From Auanema rhodensis (Eukaryota > Nematoda > Chromadorea > Rhabditida > Rhabditidae): DNA of 64,000 nucleotides. The notes beneath the pieces are model-generated. The model worked only from the letters and a program-made list of their open reading frames with translations. It had not been told where the DNA came from and did not search any database. The stretch is from NCBI GenBank assembly GCA_964057225.1, contig OZ059900.1, positions 13,221,638 to 13,285,637 on the forward strand, given 5' to 3'. Positions 38,346-52,274 of the stretch are shown piece after piece; position 1 is the stretch's first letter, and each line of letters begins with the position of its first letter. Both the position numbers and the translations under genes were made by a program.

Positions 38346-40623
38346 CAAAACAAATTTGAATATGAACATGACGCGTCTTTTACATTATAGTTTGACCAGA
38401 TAAAGCTTTGTATAGCTTTGTATAGCTTTGTACACTGATCACATATACGGCGATAGGCTAGAACAGTTTATAAGTTTCCTGAATAGATTTGGTTTAATTA
38501 CCCAAGTTAGAGGTAGTATCTCAATCTAACCAGAGAACTTCTGAGTTGGAAATAAATTTTGGAAAGCACACCATGAGTGTGCAATATTGAAAATTGTCTG
38601 TCTTAGTATGATTATATGACACTATAGATGCCAAAGCAAAACAAATTTGAATATGAACATGACGCGTCTTTTACATTATAGTTTGACCGGATAAAGCTTT
38701 GTATAGCTTTGTACACTGATCACATATACGGCGATAGGCTAGAACAGTTCATAAGTTTCCTGAATAGATTTGGTTTAATTACCCAAGTTAGAGGTAGTAT
38801 CTCAATCTAACCAGAGAACTTCTGAGTTGGAAATAAATTTTGGAAAGCACACCATGAGTGTGCAATATTGAAAACTGTCTGTCTTAGTATGATTATTTGA
38901 CACTATAGATGCCAAAGCAAAACAAATTTGATAATGAACATGACGAGTCTTTTACATTATAGTTTGACCCGATAAAGCTTTGTATAGCTTTGTACACTGA
39001 TCACATATACGGCGATAGGCTAGAACAGTTTATAAGTTTCCTGAATAGATTTGGTTTAATTACTCAAGTTAGAGGTAGTATCTCAATCTAACCAGAGAAC
39101 TTCTGAGTTGGAAATAAATTTTGGAAAGCACACCATGAGTGTGCAATATTGAAAACTGTCTGTCTTAGTATGATTATTTGACACTATAGATGCCAAAGCA
39201 AAACAAATTTGATAATGAACATGACGCGTCTTTTACATTATAGTTTGACCCGATAAAGCTTTGTATAGCTTTGTACACTGATCACATATACGGCGATAGG
39301 CTAGAACAGTTCATAAGTTTCCTGAATAGATTTGGTTTAATTACCCAAGTTAGAGGTAGTATCTCAATCTAACCAGAGAACTTCTGAGTTGGAAATACAT
39401 TTTGGAAAGCATACCATGAGTGTGCAATATTGAAAATTGTCTGTCTTAGTATGATTATATGACACTATAGATGCCAAAGCAAAACAAATTTGATAATGAA
39501 CATGACGCGTCTTTTACATTATAGTTTGACCCGATAAAGCTTTGTATAGCTTTGTACACTGATCACATATACGGCGATAGGCTAGAACAGTTCATAAGTT
39601 TCCTGAATAGATTTGGTTTAATTACCCAAGTTAGAGGTAGTATCTCAATCTAACCAGAGAACTTCTGAGTTGGAAATACATTTTGGAAAGCACACCATGA
39701 GTGTGCAATATTGAAAATTGTCTGTCTTAGTATGATTATATGACACTATAGATGCCAAAGCAAAACAATTTTGAATATGAACATGACGCGTCTTTTACAT
39801 TATAGTTTCACCGGATAAAGCTTTGTATAGCTTTGTATAGCTTTGTACACTGATCACATATACGGCGATAGGCTAGAACAGTTCATAAGTTTCCTGAATA
39901 GATTTGGTTTAATTACCCAAGTTAGAGGTAGTATCTCAATCTAACCAGAGAACTTCTGAGTTGGAAATACATTTTGGAAAGCACACCATGAGTGTGCAAT
40001 ATTGAAAATTGTCTGTCTTAGTATGATTATATGACACTATAGATGCCAAAGCAAAACAAATTTGATAATGAACATGACGCGTCTTTTACATTATAGTTTG
40101 ACCCGATAAAGCTTTGTATAGCTTTGTACACTGATCACATATACGGCGATAGGCTAGAACAGTTCATAAGTTTCCTGAATAGATTTGGTTTAATTACCCA
40201 AGTTAGAGGTAGTATCTCAATCTAACCAGAGAACTTCTGAGTTGGAAATACATTTTGGAAAGCACACCATGAGTGTGCAATATTGAAAATTGTCTGTCTT
40301 AGTATGATTATATGACACTATAGATGCCAAAGCAAAACAATTTTGAATATGAACATGACGCGTCTTTTACATTATAGTTTCACCGGATAAAGCTTTGTAT
40401 AGCTTTGTATAGCTTTGTACACTGATCACATATACGGCGATAGGCTAGAACAGTTTATAAGTTTCCTGAATAGATTTGGTTTAATTACCCAAGTTAGAGG
40501 TAGTATCTCAATCTAACCAGAGAACTTCTGAGTTGGAAATACATTTTGGAAAGCACACCATGAGTGTGCAATATTGAAAACTGTCTGTCTTAGTATGATT
40601 ATATGACACTATAGATGCCAAAG
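38346..40623 (+). repeat. Block M136-M143 with TTTGATAATG heads, 572 bp dimers
   Basis: Monomer starts: 38346, 38637, 38918, 39199, 39480, 39761, 40052, 40333. 38918, 39199, 39480 and 40052 have TTTGATAATG with GACCCGATA. From 39480 these short units alternate with long units that have CAATTTTG and TTTCACCGG (39761, 40333), giving two 572 bp dimers, 39480-40051 and 40052-40623. AAATTTTGG appears at 38346-39198 and ATTATTTGACAC at 38637 and 38918. Confidence 0.9.
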
Positions 40624-43600
40624 CAAAACAAATTTGAATATGAACATGACGCGTGTTTTACATTATAGTTTGACCGGATAAAGCTTTGTATAGCTTTGTA
40701 TAGCTTTGTACACTGATCACATATACGGCGATAGGCTAGAACAGTTCATAAGTTTCCTGGATAGATTTGGTTTAATTACCCAAGTTAGAGGTAGTATCTC
40801 AATCTAACCAGAGAACTTCTGAGTTGGAAATACATTTTGGAAAGCACACCATGAGTGTGCAATATTGAAAACTGTCTGTCTTAGTATGATTATATGACAC
40901 TATAGATGCCAAAGCAAAACAATTTTGAATATGAACATGACGCGTCTTTTACATTATAGTTTGACCGGATAAAGCTTTGTATAGCTTTGTATAGCTTTGT
41001 ACAATGATCACATATACGGCGATAGGCTAGAACAGTTCATAAGTTTCCTGAATAGATTTGGTTTAATTACCCAAGTTAGAGGTAGTATCTCAATCTAACC
41101 AGAGAACTTCTGAGTTGGAAATAAATTTTGGAAAGCACACCATGAGTGTGCAATATTGAAAACTGTCTGTCTTAGTATGATTATATGACACTATAGATGC
41201 CAAAGCAAAACAATTTTGAATATGAACATGACGCGTCTTTTACATTATAGTTTGACCGGATAAAGCTTTGTATAGCTTTGTACACTGATCACATATACGG
41301 TGATAGGCTAGAACAGTTTATAAGTTTCCTGAACAGATTTGGTTTAATTACCCAAGTTAGAGGTAGTATCTCAATCTAACCAGAGAACTTCTGAGTTGGA
41401 AATAAATTTTGGAAAGCACACCATGAGTGTGCAATATTGAAAACTGTCTGTCTTAGTATGATTATATGACACTATAGATGCCAAAGCAAAACAATTTTGA
41501 ATATGAACATGACGCGTCTTTTACATTATAGTTTGACCGGATAAAGCTTTGTATAGCTTTGTACACTGATCACATATACGGCGATAGGCTAGAACAGTTC
41601 ATAAGTTTCCTGGATAGATTTGGTTTAATTACCCAAGTTAGAGGTAGTATCTCAATCTAACCAGAGAACTTCTGAGTTGGAAATACATTTTGGAAAGCAC
41701 ACCATGAGTGTGCAATATTGAAAACTGTCTGTCTTAGTATGATTATATGACACTATAGATGCCAAAGCAAAACAAATTTGAATATGAACATGACGCGTCT
41801 TTTACATTATAGTTTGACCGGATAAAGCTTTGTATAGCTTTGTATAGCTTTGTACACTGATCACATATACGGCGATAGGCTAGAACAGTTCATAAGTTTC
41901 CTGGATAGATTTGGTTTAATTACCCAAGTTAGAGGTAGTATCTCAATCTAACCAGAGAACTTCTGAGTTGGAAATACATTTTGGAAAGCACACCATGAGT
42001 GTGCAATATTGAAAACTGTCTGTCTTAGTATGATTATATGACACTATAGATGCCAAAGCAAAACAAATTTGAATATGAACATGACGCGTCTTTTACATTA
42101 TAGTTTGACCGGATAAAGCTTTGTATAGCTTTGTATAGCTTTGTACACTGATCACATATACGGCGATAGGCTAGAACAGTTTATAAGTTTCCTGAATAGA
42201 TTTGGTTTAATTACCCAAGTTAGAGGTAGTATCTCAATCTAACCAGAGAACTTCTGAGTTGGAAATAAATTTTGGAAAGCACACCATGAGTGTGCAATAT
42301 TGAAAACTGTCTGTCTTAGTATGATTATATGACACTATAGATGCCAAAGCAAAACAAATTTGAATATGAACATGACGCGTCTTTTACATTATAGTTTGAC
42401 CGGATAAAGCTTTGTATAGCTTTGTACACTGATCACATATACGGCGATAGGCTAGAACAGTTCATAAGTTTCCTGAATAGATTTGGTTTAATTACCCAAG
42501 TTAGAGGTAGTATCTCAATCTAACCAGAGAACTTCTGAGTTGGAAATACATTTTGGAAAGCACACCATGAGTGTGCAATATTGAAAACTGTCTGTCTTAG
42601 TATGATTATATGACAATATAGATGCCAAAGCAAAACAAATTTGAATATGAACATGACGCGTTTTTTACATTATAGTTTGACCCGATAAAGCTTTGTATAG
42701 CTTTGTATAGCTTTGTACACTAATCACATATACGGCGATAGGCTAGAACAGTTTATAAGTTTCCTGAATAGATTTGGTTTAATTACCCAAGTTAGAGGTA
42801 GTATCTCAATCTAACCAGAGAACTTCTGAGTTGGAAATACATTTTGGAAAGCACACCATGAGTGTGCAATATTGAAAACTGTCTGTCTTAGTATGATTAT
42901 ATGACAATATAGATGCCAAAGCAAAACAAATTTGAATATGAACATGACGCGTTTTTTACATTATAGTTTGACCCGATAAAGCTTTGTATAGCTTTGTATA
43001 GCTTTGTACACTGATCACATATACGGCGATAGGCTAGAACAGTTTATAAGTTTCCTGAATAGATTTGGTTTAATTACCCAAGTTAGAGGTAGTATCTCAA
43101 TCTAACCAGAGAACTTCTGAGTTGGAAATACATTTTGGAAAGCACACCATGAGTGTGCAATATTGAAAACTGTCTGTCTTAGTATGATTATATGACAATA
43201 TAGATGCCAAAGCAAAACAAATTTGAATATGAACATGACGCGTTTTTTACATTATAGTTTGACCCGATAAAGCTTTGTATAGCTTTGTATAGCTTTGTAC
43301 ACTAATCACATATACGGCGATAGGCTAGAACAGTTTATAAGTTTCCTGAATAGATTTGGTTTAATTACCCAAGTTAGAGGTAGTATCTCAATCTAACCAG
43401 AGAACTTCTGAGTTGGAAATACGTTTTGGAAAGCACACCATGAGTGTGCAATATTGAAAACTGTCTGTCTTAGTATGATTATATGACACTATAGATGCCA
43501 AAGCAAAACAAATTTGAATATGAACATGACGCGTCTTTTACATTATAGTTTGACCCGATAAAGCTTTGTATAGCTTTGTATAGCTTTGTACACTGATCAC

Positions 43601-45520
43601 ATATACGGCGATAGGCTAGAACAGTTTATAAGTTTCCTGAATAGATTTGGTTTAATTACCCAAGTTAGAGGTAGTATCTCAATCTAACCAGAGAACTTCT
43701 GAGTTGGAAATAAATTTTGGAAAGCACACCATGAGTGTGCAATAATGAAAACTGTCTGTCTTAGTATGATTATATGACACTATAGATGCCAAAGCAAAAC
43801 AAATTTGAATATGAACATGACGCGTCTTTTACATTATAGTTTGACCGGATAAAGCTTTGTATAGCTTTGTATAGCTTTGTACACTGATCACATATACGGT
43901 GATAGGCTAGAACAGTTTATAAGTTTCCTGAATAGATTTGGTTTAATTACCCAAGTTAGAGGTAGTATCTCAATCTAACCAGAGAACTTCTGAGTTGGAA
44001 ATAAATTTTGGAAAGCACACCATGAGTGTGCAATATTGAAAACTGTCTGTCTTAGTATGATTATATGACACTATAGATGCCAAAGCAAAACAAATTTGAA
44101 TATGAACATGACGCGTCTTTTACATTATAGTTTGACCGGATAAAGCTTTGTATAGCTTTGTACACTGATCACATGTACGGCGATAGGCTAGAACAGTTCA
44201 TAAGTTTCCTGAATAGATTTGGTTTAATTACCCAAGTTAGAGGTAGTATCTCAATCTAACCAGAGAACTTCTGAGTTGGAAATACATTTTGGAAAGCACA
44301 CCATGAGTGTGCAATATTGAAAACTGTCTGTCTTAGTATGATTATATGACACTATAGATGCCAAAGCAAAACAAATTTGAATATGAACATGACGCGTCTT
44401 TTACATTATAGTTTGACCCGATAAAGCTTTGTATAGCTTTGAATAGCTTTGTACACTGATCACATATACGGCGATAGGCTAGAACAGTTTATAAGTTTCC
44501 TGAATAGATTTGGTTTAATTACCCAAGTTAGAGGTAGTATCTCAATCTAACCAGAGAACTTCTGAGTTGGAAATACATTTTGGAAAGCACACCATGAGTG
44601 TGCAATATTGAAAACTGTCTGTCTTAGTATGATTATATGACAATATAGATGCCAAAGCAAAACAAATTTGAATATGAACATGACGCGTTTTTTACATTAT
44701 AGTTTGACCCGATAAAGCTTTGTATAGCTTTGTATAGCTTTGTACACTAATCACATATACGGCGATAGGCTAGAACAGTTTATAAGTTTCCTGAATAGAT
44801 TTGGTTTAATTACCCAAGTTAGAGGTAGTATCTCAATCTAACCAGAGAACTTCTGAGTTGGAAATACGTTTTGGAAAGCACACCATGAGTGTGCAATATT
44901 GAAAACTGTCTGTCTTAGTATGATTATATGACACTATAGATGCCAAAGCAAAACAAATTTGAATATGAACATGACGCGTCTTTTACATTATAGTTTGACC
45001 CGATAAAGCTTTGTATAGCTTTGTATAGCTTTGTACACTGATCACATATACGGCGATAGGCTAGAACAGTTTATAAGTTTCCTGAATAGATTTGGTTTAA
45101 TTACCCAAGTTAGAGGTAGTATCTCAATCTAACCAGAGAACTTCTGAGTTGGAAATAAATTTTGGAAAGCACACCATGAGTGTGCAATAATGAAAACTGT
45201 CTGTCTTAGTATGATTATATGACACTATAGATGCCAAAGCAAAACAAATTTGAATATGAACATGACGCGTCTTTTACATTATAGTTTGACCGGATAAAGC
45301 TTTGTATAGCTTTGTACACTGATCACATATACGGCGATAGGCTAGAACAGTTCATAAGTTTCCTGAATAGATTTGGTTTAATTACCCAAGTTAGAGGTAG
45401 TATCTCAATCTAACCAGAGAACTTCTGAGTTGGAAATACATTTTGGAAAGCACACCATGAGTGTGCAATATTGAAAACTGTCTGTCTTAGTATGATTATA
45501 TGACACTATAGATGCCAAAG
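40624..45520 (+). repeat. Mixed block M144-M160
   Basis: Monomer starts: 40624, 40915, 41206, 41487, 41768, 42059, 42350, 42631, 42922, 43213, 43504, 43795, 44086, 44367, 44658, 44949, 45240. CCTGGATAG first appears at 40624 and ACGGTGAT at 41206. 42631, 42922, 43213 and 44658 share GACGCGTTTTTTAC and GACCCGATA. The pair 43213-43794 (CACTAATC with ACGTTTTGG, then AAATTTTGG with CAATAATG) recurs at 44658-45239, offset by 1445 bp. Private: CATGTACGG (44086), GAATAGC decamer (44367), GAACAGATT (41206). Confidence 0.88.
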
Positions 45521-48500
45521 CAAAACAAATTTAAATATGAACATGACGCGTCTTTTACATTATAGTTTGACCGGATAAAGCTTTGTATAGCTTTGTATAG
45601 CTTTGTACACTGATCACATATACGGTGATAGGCTAGAACAGTTTATAAGTTTCCTGAATAGATTTGGTTTAATTACCCAAGTAAGAGGTAGTATCTCAAT
45701 CTAACCAGAGAACTTCTGAGTTGGAAATAAATTTTGGAAAGCACACCATGAGTGTGCAATATTGAAAACTGTCTGTCTTAGTATGATTATATGACACTAT
45801 AGATGCCAAAGCAGAACAAATTTGAATATGAACATGACGCGTCTTTTACATTATAGTTTGACCGGATAAAGCTTTGTATAGCTTTGTATAGCTTTGTACA
45901 CTGATCACATATACGGTGATAGACTAGAACAGTTTATAAGTTTCCTGAATAGATTTGGTTTAATTACCCAAGTTAGAGGTAGTATCTCAATCTAACCAGA
46001 GAACTTCTGAGTTGGAAATAAATTTTGGAAAGCACACCATGAGTGTGCAATATTGAAAACTGTCTGTCTTAGTATGATTATATGACACTATAGATGCCAA
46101 AGCAGAACAAATTTGAATATGAACATGACGCGTCTTTTACATTATAGTTTGACCGGATAAAGCTTTGTATAGCTTTGTATAGCTTTGTACACTGATCACA
46201 TATACGGTGATAGGCTAGAACAGTTTATAAGTTTCCTGAATAGATTTGGTTTAATTACCCAAGTAAGAGGTAGTATCTCAATCTAACCAGAGAACTTCTG
46301 AGTTGGAAATAAATTTTGGAAAGCACACCATGAGTGTGCAATATTGAAAACTGTCTGTCTTAGTATGATTATATGACACTATAGATGCCAAAGCAGAACA
46401 AATTTGAATATGAACATGACGCGTCTTTTACATTATAGTTTGACCGGATAAAGCTTTGTATAGCTTTGTATAGCTTTGTACACTGATCACATATACGGTG
46501 ATAGACTAGAACAGTTTATAAGTTTCCTGAATAGATTTGGTTTAATTACCCAAGTTAGAGGTAGTATCTCAATCTAACCAGAGAACTTCTGAGTTGGAAA
46601 TAAATTTTGGAAAGCACACCATGAGTGTGCAATATTGAAAACTGTCTGTCTTAGTATGATTATATGACACTATAGATGCCAAAGCAGAACAAATTTGAAT
46701 ATGAACATGACGCGTCTTTTACATTATAGTTTGACCGGATAAAGCTTTGTATAGCTTTGTATAGCTTTGTACACTGATCACATATACGGTGATAGGCTAG
46801 AACAGTTTATAAGTTTCCTGAATAGATTTGGTTTAATTACCCAAGTAAGAGGTAGTATCTCAATCTAACCAGAGAACTTCTGAGTTGGAAATAAATTTTG
46901 GAAAGCACACCATGAGTGTGCAATATTGAAAACTGTCTGTCTTAGTATGATTATATGACACTATAGATGCCAAAGCAAAACAAATTTGAATATGAACATG
47001 ACGCGTCTTTTACATTATAGTTTGACCGGATAAAGCTTTGTATAGCTTTGTATAGCTTTGTACACTGATCACATATACGGTGATAGACTAGAACAGTTTA
47101 TAAGTTTCCTGAATAGATTTGGTTTAATTACCCAAGTTTGAGGTAGTATCTCAATCTAACCAGAGAACTTCTGAGTTGGAAATACATTTTGGAAAGCACA
47201 CCATGAGTGTGCAATATTAAAAACTGTCCGTCTTAGTATGATTATATGACACTATAGATGCCAAAGCAAAACAAATTTGAATGTGAACATGACGCGTCTT
47301 TTACATTATAGTTTGACCGGATAAAGCTTTGTATAGCTTTGTATAGCTTTGTACACTGATCACATATACGGTGATAGACTAGAACAGTTTATAAGTTTCC
47401 TGAATAGATTTGGTTTAATTACCCAAGTTAGAGGTAGTATCTCAATCTAACCAGAGAACTTCTGAAATGGAAATACATTTTGGAAAGCACACCATCAGTG
47501 TGCAATATTGAAAACTGTCTCTCTTAGTATGATTATATGACACTATAGATGCCAAAGCAAAACAAATTTGAATATGAACATGACGCGTCTTTTACATTAT
47601 AGTTTGACCGGATAAAGCTTTGTATAGCTTTGTATAGCTTTGTACACTGATCACATATACGGTGATAGACTAGAACAGTTTATAAGTTTCCTGAATAGAT
47701 TTGGTTTAATTACCCAAGTTAGAGGTAGTATCTCAATCTAACCAGAGAACTTCTGAGTTGGAAATAAATTTTGGAAAGCACACCATGAGTGTGCAATATT
47801 GAAAACTGTCTGTCTTAGTATGATTATATGACACTATAGATGCCAAAGCAAAACAAATTTGAATATGAACATGACGCGTCTTTTACATTATAGTTTGACC
47901 GGATAAAGCTTTGTATAGCTTTGTATAGCTTTGTACACTGATCACATATACGGTGATAGACTAGAACAGTTTATAAGTTTCCTGAATAGATTTGGTTTAA
48001 TTACCCAAGTTAGAGGTAGTATCTCAATCTAACCAGAGAACTTCTGAGTTGGAAATAAATTTTGGAAAGCACACCATGAGTGTGCAATATTGAAAACTGT
48101 CTGTCTTAGTATGATTATATGACACTATAGATGCCAAAGCAAAACAAATTTGAATATGAACATGACGCGTCTTTTACATTATAGTTTGACCGGATAAAGC
48201 TTTGTATAGCTTTGTATAGCTTTGTACACTGATCACATATACGGTGATAGACTAGAACAGTTTATAAGTTTCCTGAATAGATTTGGTTTAATTACCCAAG
48301 TTAGAGGTAGTATCTCAATCTAACCAGAGAACTTCTGAGTTGGAAATAAATTTTGGAAAGCACACCATGAGTGTGCAATATTGAAAACTGTCTGTCTTAG
48401 TATGATTATATGACACTATAGATGCCAAAGCAAAACAAATTTGAATATGAACATGACGCGTCTTTTACATTATAGTTTGACCGGATAAAGCTTTGTATAG

Positions 48501-49012
48501 CTTTGTATAGCTTTGTACACTGATCACATATACGGTGATAGACTAGAACAGTTTATAAGTTTCCTGAATAGATTTGGTTTAATTACCCAAGTTAGAGGTA
48601 GTATCTCAATCTAACCAGAGAACTTCTGAGTTGGAAATACATTTTGGAAAGCACACCATGAGTGTGCAATATTAAAAACTGTCTGTCTTAGTATGATTAT
48701 ATGACACTATAGATGCCAAAGCAAAACAAATTTGAATATGAACATGACGCGTCTTTTACATTATAGTTTGACCGGATAAAGCTTTGTATAGCTTTGTATA
48801 GCTTTGTACACTGATCACATAAACGGCGATAGGCTAGAACAGTTCATAAGTTTACTGGATAGATTTGGTTTAATTACCCAAGTTAGAGGTAGTATCTCAA
48901 TCTAACCAGAGAACTTCTGAGTTGGAAATACATTTTGGAAAGCACACCATGAGTGTGCAATATTGAAAACTGTCTCTCTTAGTATGATTATATGACACTA
49001 TAGATGCCAAAG
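45521..49012 (+). repeat. Twelve consecutive 291 bp monomers, ACGGTGAT domain
   Basis: Starts run every 291 bp from 45521 to 48722. All but the last carry ACGGTGAT. The units 45521-47266 form three 582 bp dimers: AAGTAAGAGG with GGTGATAGGC, then GGTGATAGAC. Heads are CAGAAC at 45812-46975. 46976 has AAGTTTGAGG and GTCCGTC; 47267 has GAATGTGAAC, CTGAAATGG, CCATCAGTG and GTCTCTC. 47558, 47849 and 48140 are near-identical (AAATTTTGG). 48431 switches to CATTTTGG with ATTAAAAAC. 48722 is ACGGCGAT with ACTGGATAG. Confidence 0.92.
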
Positions 49013-50708
49013 CAAAACAAATTTGAATATGAACATGACGCGTCTTTTACATTATAGTTTGACCGGATAAAGCTTTGTATAGCTTTGTACACTGATCACA
49101 TATACGGCGATAGGCTAGAACAGTTCATAAGTTTACTGGATAGATTTGGTTTAATTACCCAAGTTAGAGGTAGTATCTCAATCTAACCAGAGAACTTCTG
49201 AGTTGGAAATACATTTTGGAAAGCACACCATGAGTGTGCAATATTGAAAACTGTCTGTCTTAGTATGATTATATGACACTATAGATGCCAAAGCAAAACA
49301 AATTTGAATATGAACATGACGCGTCTTTTACATTATAGTTTGACCGGATAAAGCTTTGTATAGCTTTGTACACTGATCACATATACGGCGATAGGCTAGA
49401 ACAGTTCATAAGTTTCCTGAATAGATTTGGTTTAATTACCCAAGTTAGAGGTAGTATCTCAATCTAACCAGAGAATTTCTGAGTTGGAAATACATTTTGG
49501 AAAGCACACCATGAGTGTGCAATATTGAAAACTGTCTGTCTTAGTATGATTATATGACACTATAGATGCCAAAGCAAAACAAATTTAAATATGAACATGA
49601 CGCGTCTTTTACATTATAGTTTGACCGGATAAAGCTTTGTATAGCTTTGTACACTGATCACATATACGGTGATAGACTAGAACAGTTTATAAGTTTCCTG
49701 AATAGATTTGGTTTAATTACCCAAGTTAGAGGTAGTATCTCAATCTAACCAGAGAACTTCTGAGTTGGAAATACATTTTGGAAAGCACACCATGAGTGTG
49801 CAATATTAAAAACTGTCTGTCTTAGTATGATTATATGACACTATAGATGCCAAAGCAAAACAAATTTGAATATGAACATGACGCGTCTTTTACATTATAG
49901 TTTGACCGGATAAAGCTTTGTATAGCTTTGTACACTGATCACATATACGGCGATAGGCTAGAACAGTTCATAAGTTTACTGGATAGATTTGGTTTAATTA
50001 CCCAAGTTAGAGGTAGTATCTCAATCTAACCAGAGAACTTCTGAGTTGGAAATACATTTTGGAAAGCACACCATGAGTGTGCAATATTGAAAACTGTCTG
50101 TCTTAGTATGATTATATGACACTATAGATGCCAAAGCAAAACAAATTTGAATATGAACATGACGCGTCTTTTACATTATAGTTTGACCGGATAAAGCTTT
50201 GTATAGCTTTGTATAGCTTTGTACACTGATCACATATACGGTGATAGGCTAGAACAGTTTATAAGTTTCCTGAATAGATTTGGTTTAATTACCCAAGTAA
50301 GAGGTAGTATCTCAATCTAACCAGAGAACTTCTGAGTTGGAAATAAATTTTGGAAAGCACACCATGAGTGTGCAATATTGAAAACTGTCTGTCTTAGTAT
50401 GATTATATGACACTATAGATGCCAAAGCAAAACAAATTTGAATATGAACATGACGCGTCTTTTACATTATAGTTTGACCGGATAAAGCTTTGTATAGCTT
50501 TGTACACTGATCACATATACGGCGATAGGCTAGAACAGTTCATAAGTTTCCTGAATAGATTTGGTTTAATTACCCAAGTTAGAGGTAGTATCTCAATCTA
50601 ACCAGAGAACTTCTGAGTTGGAAATACATTTTGGAAAGCACACCATGAGTGTGCAATATTGAAAACTGTCTGTCTTAGTATGATTATATGACACTATAGA
50701 TGCCAAAG
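49013..50708 (+). repeat. Block M173-M178, short CGGCGAT monomers mixed with ACGGTGAT
   Basis: Monomer starts: 49013, 49294, 49575, 49856, 50137, 50428; only 50137 is long. 49013 and 49856 have TTTACTGGATAG; 49575 (TTTAAATATG head) and 50137 have ACGGTGAT. The order ATTAAAAAC then ACTGGATAG seen at 48431-49293 recurs at 49575-50136 and again at 54854-55706. Confidence 0.87.
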
Positions 50709-52090
50709 CAAAACAAATTTAAATATGAACATGACGCGTCTTTTACATTATAGTTTGACCGGATAAAGCTTTGTATAGCTTTGTATAGCTTTGTACACTG
50801 ATCACATATACGGTGATAGGCTAGAACAGTTTATAAGTTTCCTGAATAGATTTGGTTTAATTACCCAAGTAAGAGGTAGTATCTCAATCTAACCAGAGAA
50901 CTTCTGAGTTGGAAATAAATTTTGGAAAGCACACCATGAGTGTGCAATATTGAAAACTGTCTGTCTTAGTATGATTATATGACACTATAGATGCCAAAGC
51001 AAAACAAATTTGAATATGAACATGACGCGTCTTTTACATTATAGTTTGACCGGATAAAGCTTTGTATGGCTTTGTATAGCTTTGTACACTGATCACATAT
51101 ACGGTGATAGACTAGAACAGTTTATAAGTTTCCTGAATAGATTTGGTTTAATTACCCAAGTTTGAGGTAGTATCTCAATCTAACCAGAGAACTTCTGAGT
51201 TGGAAATACATTTTGGAAAGCACACCATGAGTGTGCAATATTAAAAACTGTCCGTCTTAGTATGATTATATGACACTATAGATGCCAAAGCAAAACAAAT
51301 TTGAATATGAACATGACGCGTCTTTTACATTATAGTTTGACCGGATAAAGCTTTGTATAGCTTTGTATAGCTTTGTACACTGATCACATATACGGTGATA
51401 GACTAGAACAGTTTATAAGTTTCCTGAATAGATTTGGTTTAATTACCCAAGTTAGAGGTAGTATCTCAATCTAACCAGAGAACTTCTGAGTTGGAAATAC
51501 ATTTTGGAAAGCACACCATCAGTGTGCAATATTGAAAACTGTCTCTCTTAGTATGATTATATGACACTATAGATGCCAAAGCAAAACAAATTTGAATATG
51601 AACATGACGCGTCTTTTACATTATAGTTTGACCGGATAAAGCTTTGTATAGCTTTGTATAGCTTTGTACACTGATCACATATACGGTGATAGACTAGAAC
51701 AGTTTATAAGTTTCCTGAATAGATTTGGTTTAATTACCCAAGTTAGAGGTAGTATCTCAATCTAACCAGAGAACTTCTGAGTTGGAAATAAATTTTGGAA
51801 AGCACACCATGAGTGTGCAATATTGAAAACTGTCTGTCTTAGTATGATTATATGACACTATAGATGCCAAAGCAAAACAAATTTGAATATGAACATGACG
51901 CGTCTTTTACATTATAGTTTGACCGGATAAAGCTTTGTATAGCTTTGTATAGCTTTGTACACTGATCACATATACGGTGATAGACTAGAACAGTTTATAA
52001 GTTTCCTGAATAGATTTGGTTTAATTACCCAAGTTAGAGGTAGTACCTCAATCTAACCAGAGAACTTCTGAGTTGGAAATAAATTTTGGA
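50709..52090 (+). repeat. Second copy of the AAGTAAG-AAGTTTG-CCATCAGTG series, cut at the right
   Basis: Monomer starts: 50709, 51000, 51291, 51582, 51873. They match 46685-48066 in order and diagnostics, offset by exactly 4024 bp: AAGTAAGAGG; AAGTTTGAGG with GTCCGTC; CCATCAGTG with GTCTCTC; then two AAATTTTGG units. Differences include TATGGCTTTG (51000) and absence of the GAATGTGAAC and CTGAAATGG changes. The last unit has AGTACCTC and stops at AAATTTTGGA (52090). Confidence 0.9.
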
Positions 52091-52274
52091 ATAGGCTAGA
52101 ACAGTTCATAAGTTTCCTGAATACATTTGGTTTAATTACCCAAGTTAGAGGTAGTATCTCAATCTAACCAGAGAACTTCTGAGTTGGAAATACATTTTGG
52201 AAAACACACCATGAGTGTGCAATATTGAAAACTGTCTGTCTTAGTATGATTATATGGCACTATAGATGCCAAAG
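52091..52274 (+). repeat. Deletion junction and truncated monomer M184
   Basis: Unit 51873 ends after ATTTTGGA at 52090 and the sequence continues with ATAGGCTAGAAC, monomer position 98. The two partial units total 402 bp, a loss of 170 bp if the missing part came from a short monomer or 180 bp if long. One base (A) is shared at the joint. The truncated unit adds CTGAATACATTTGG, GGAAAACAC and a TGGCAC tail. Confidence 0.9.
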
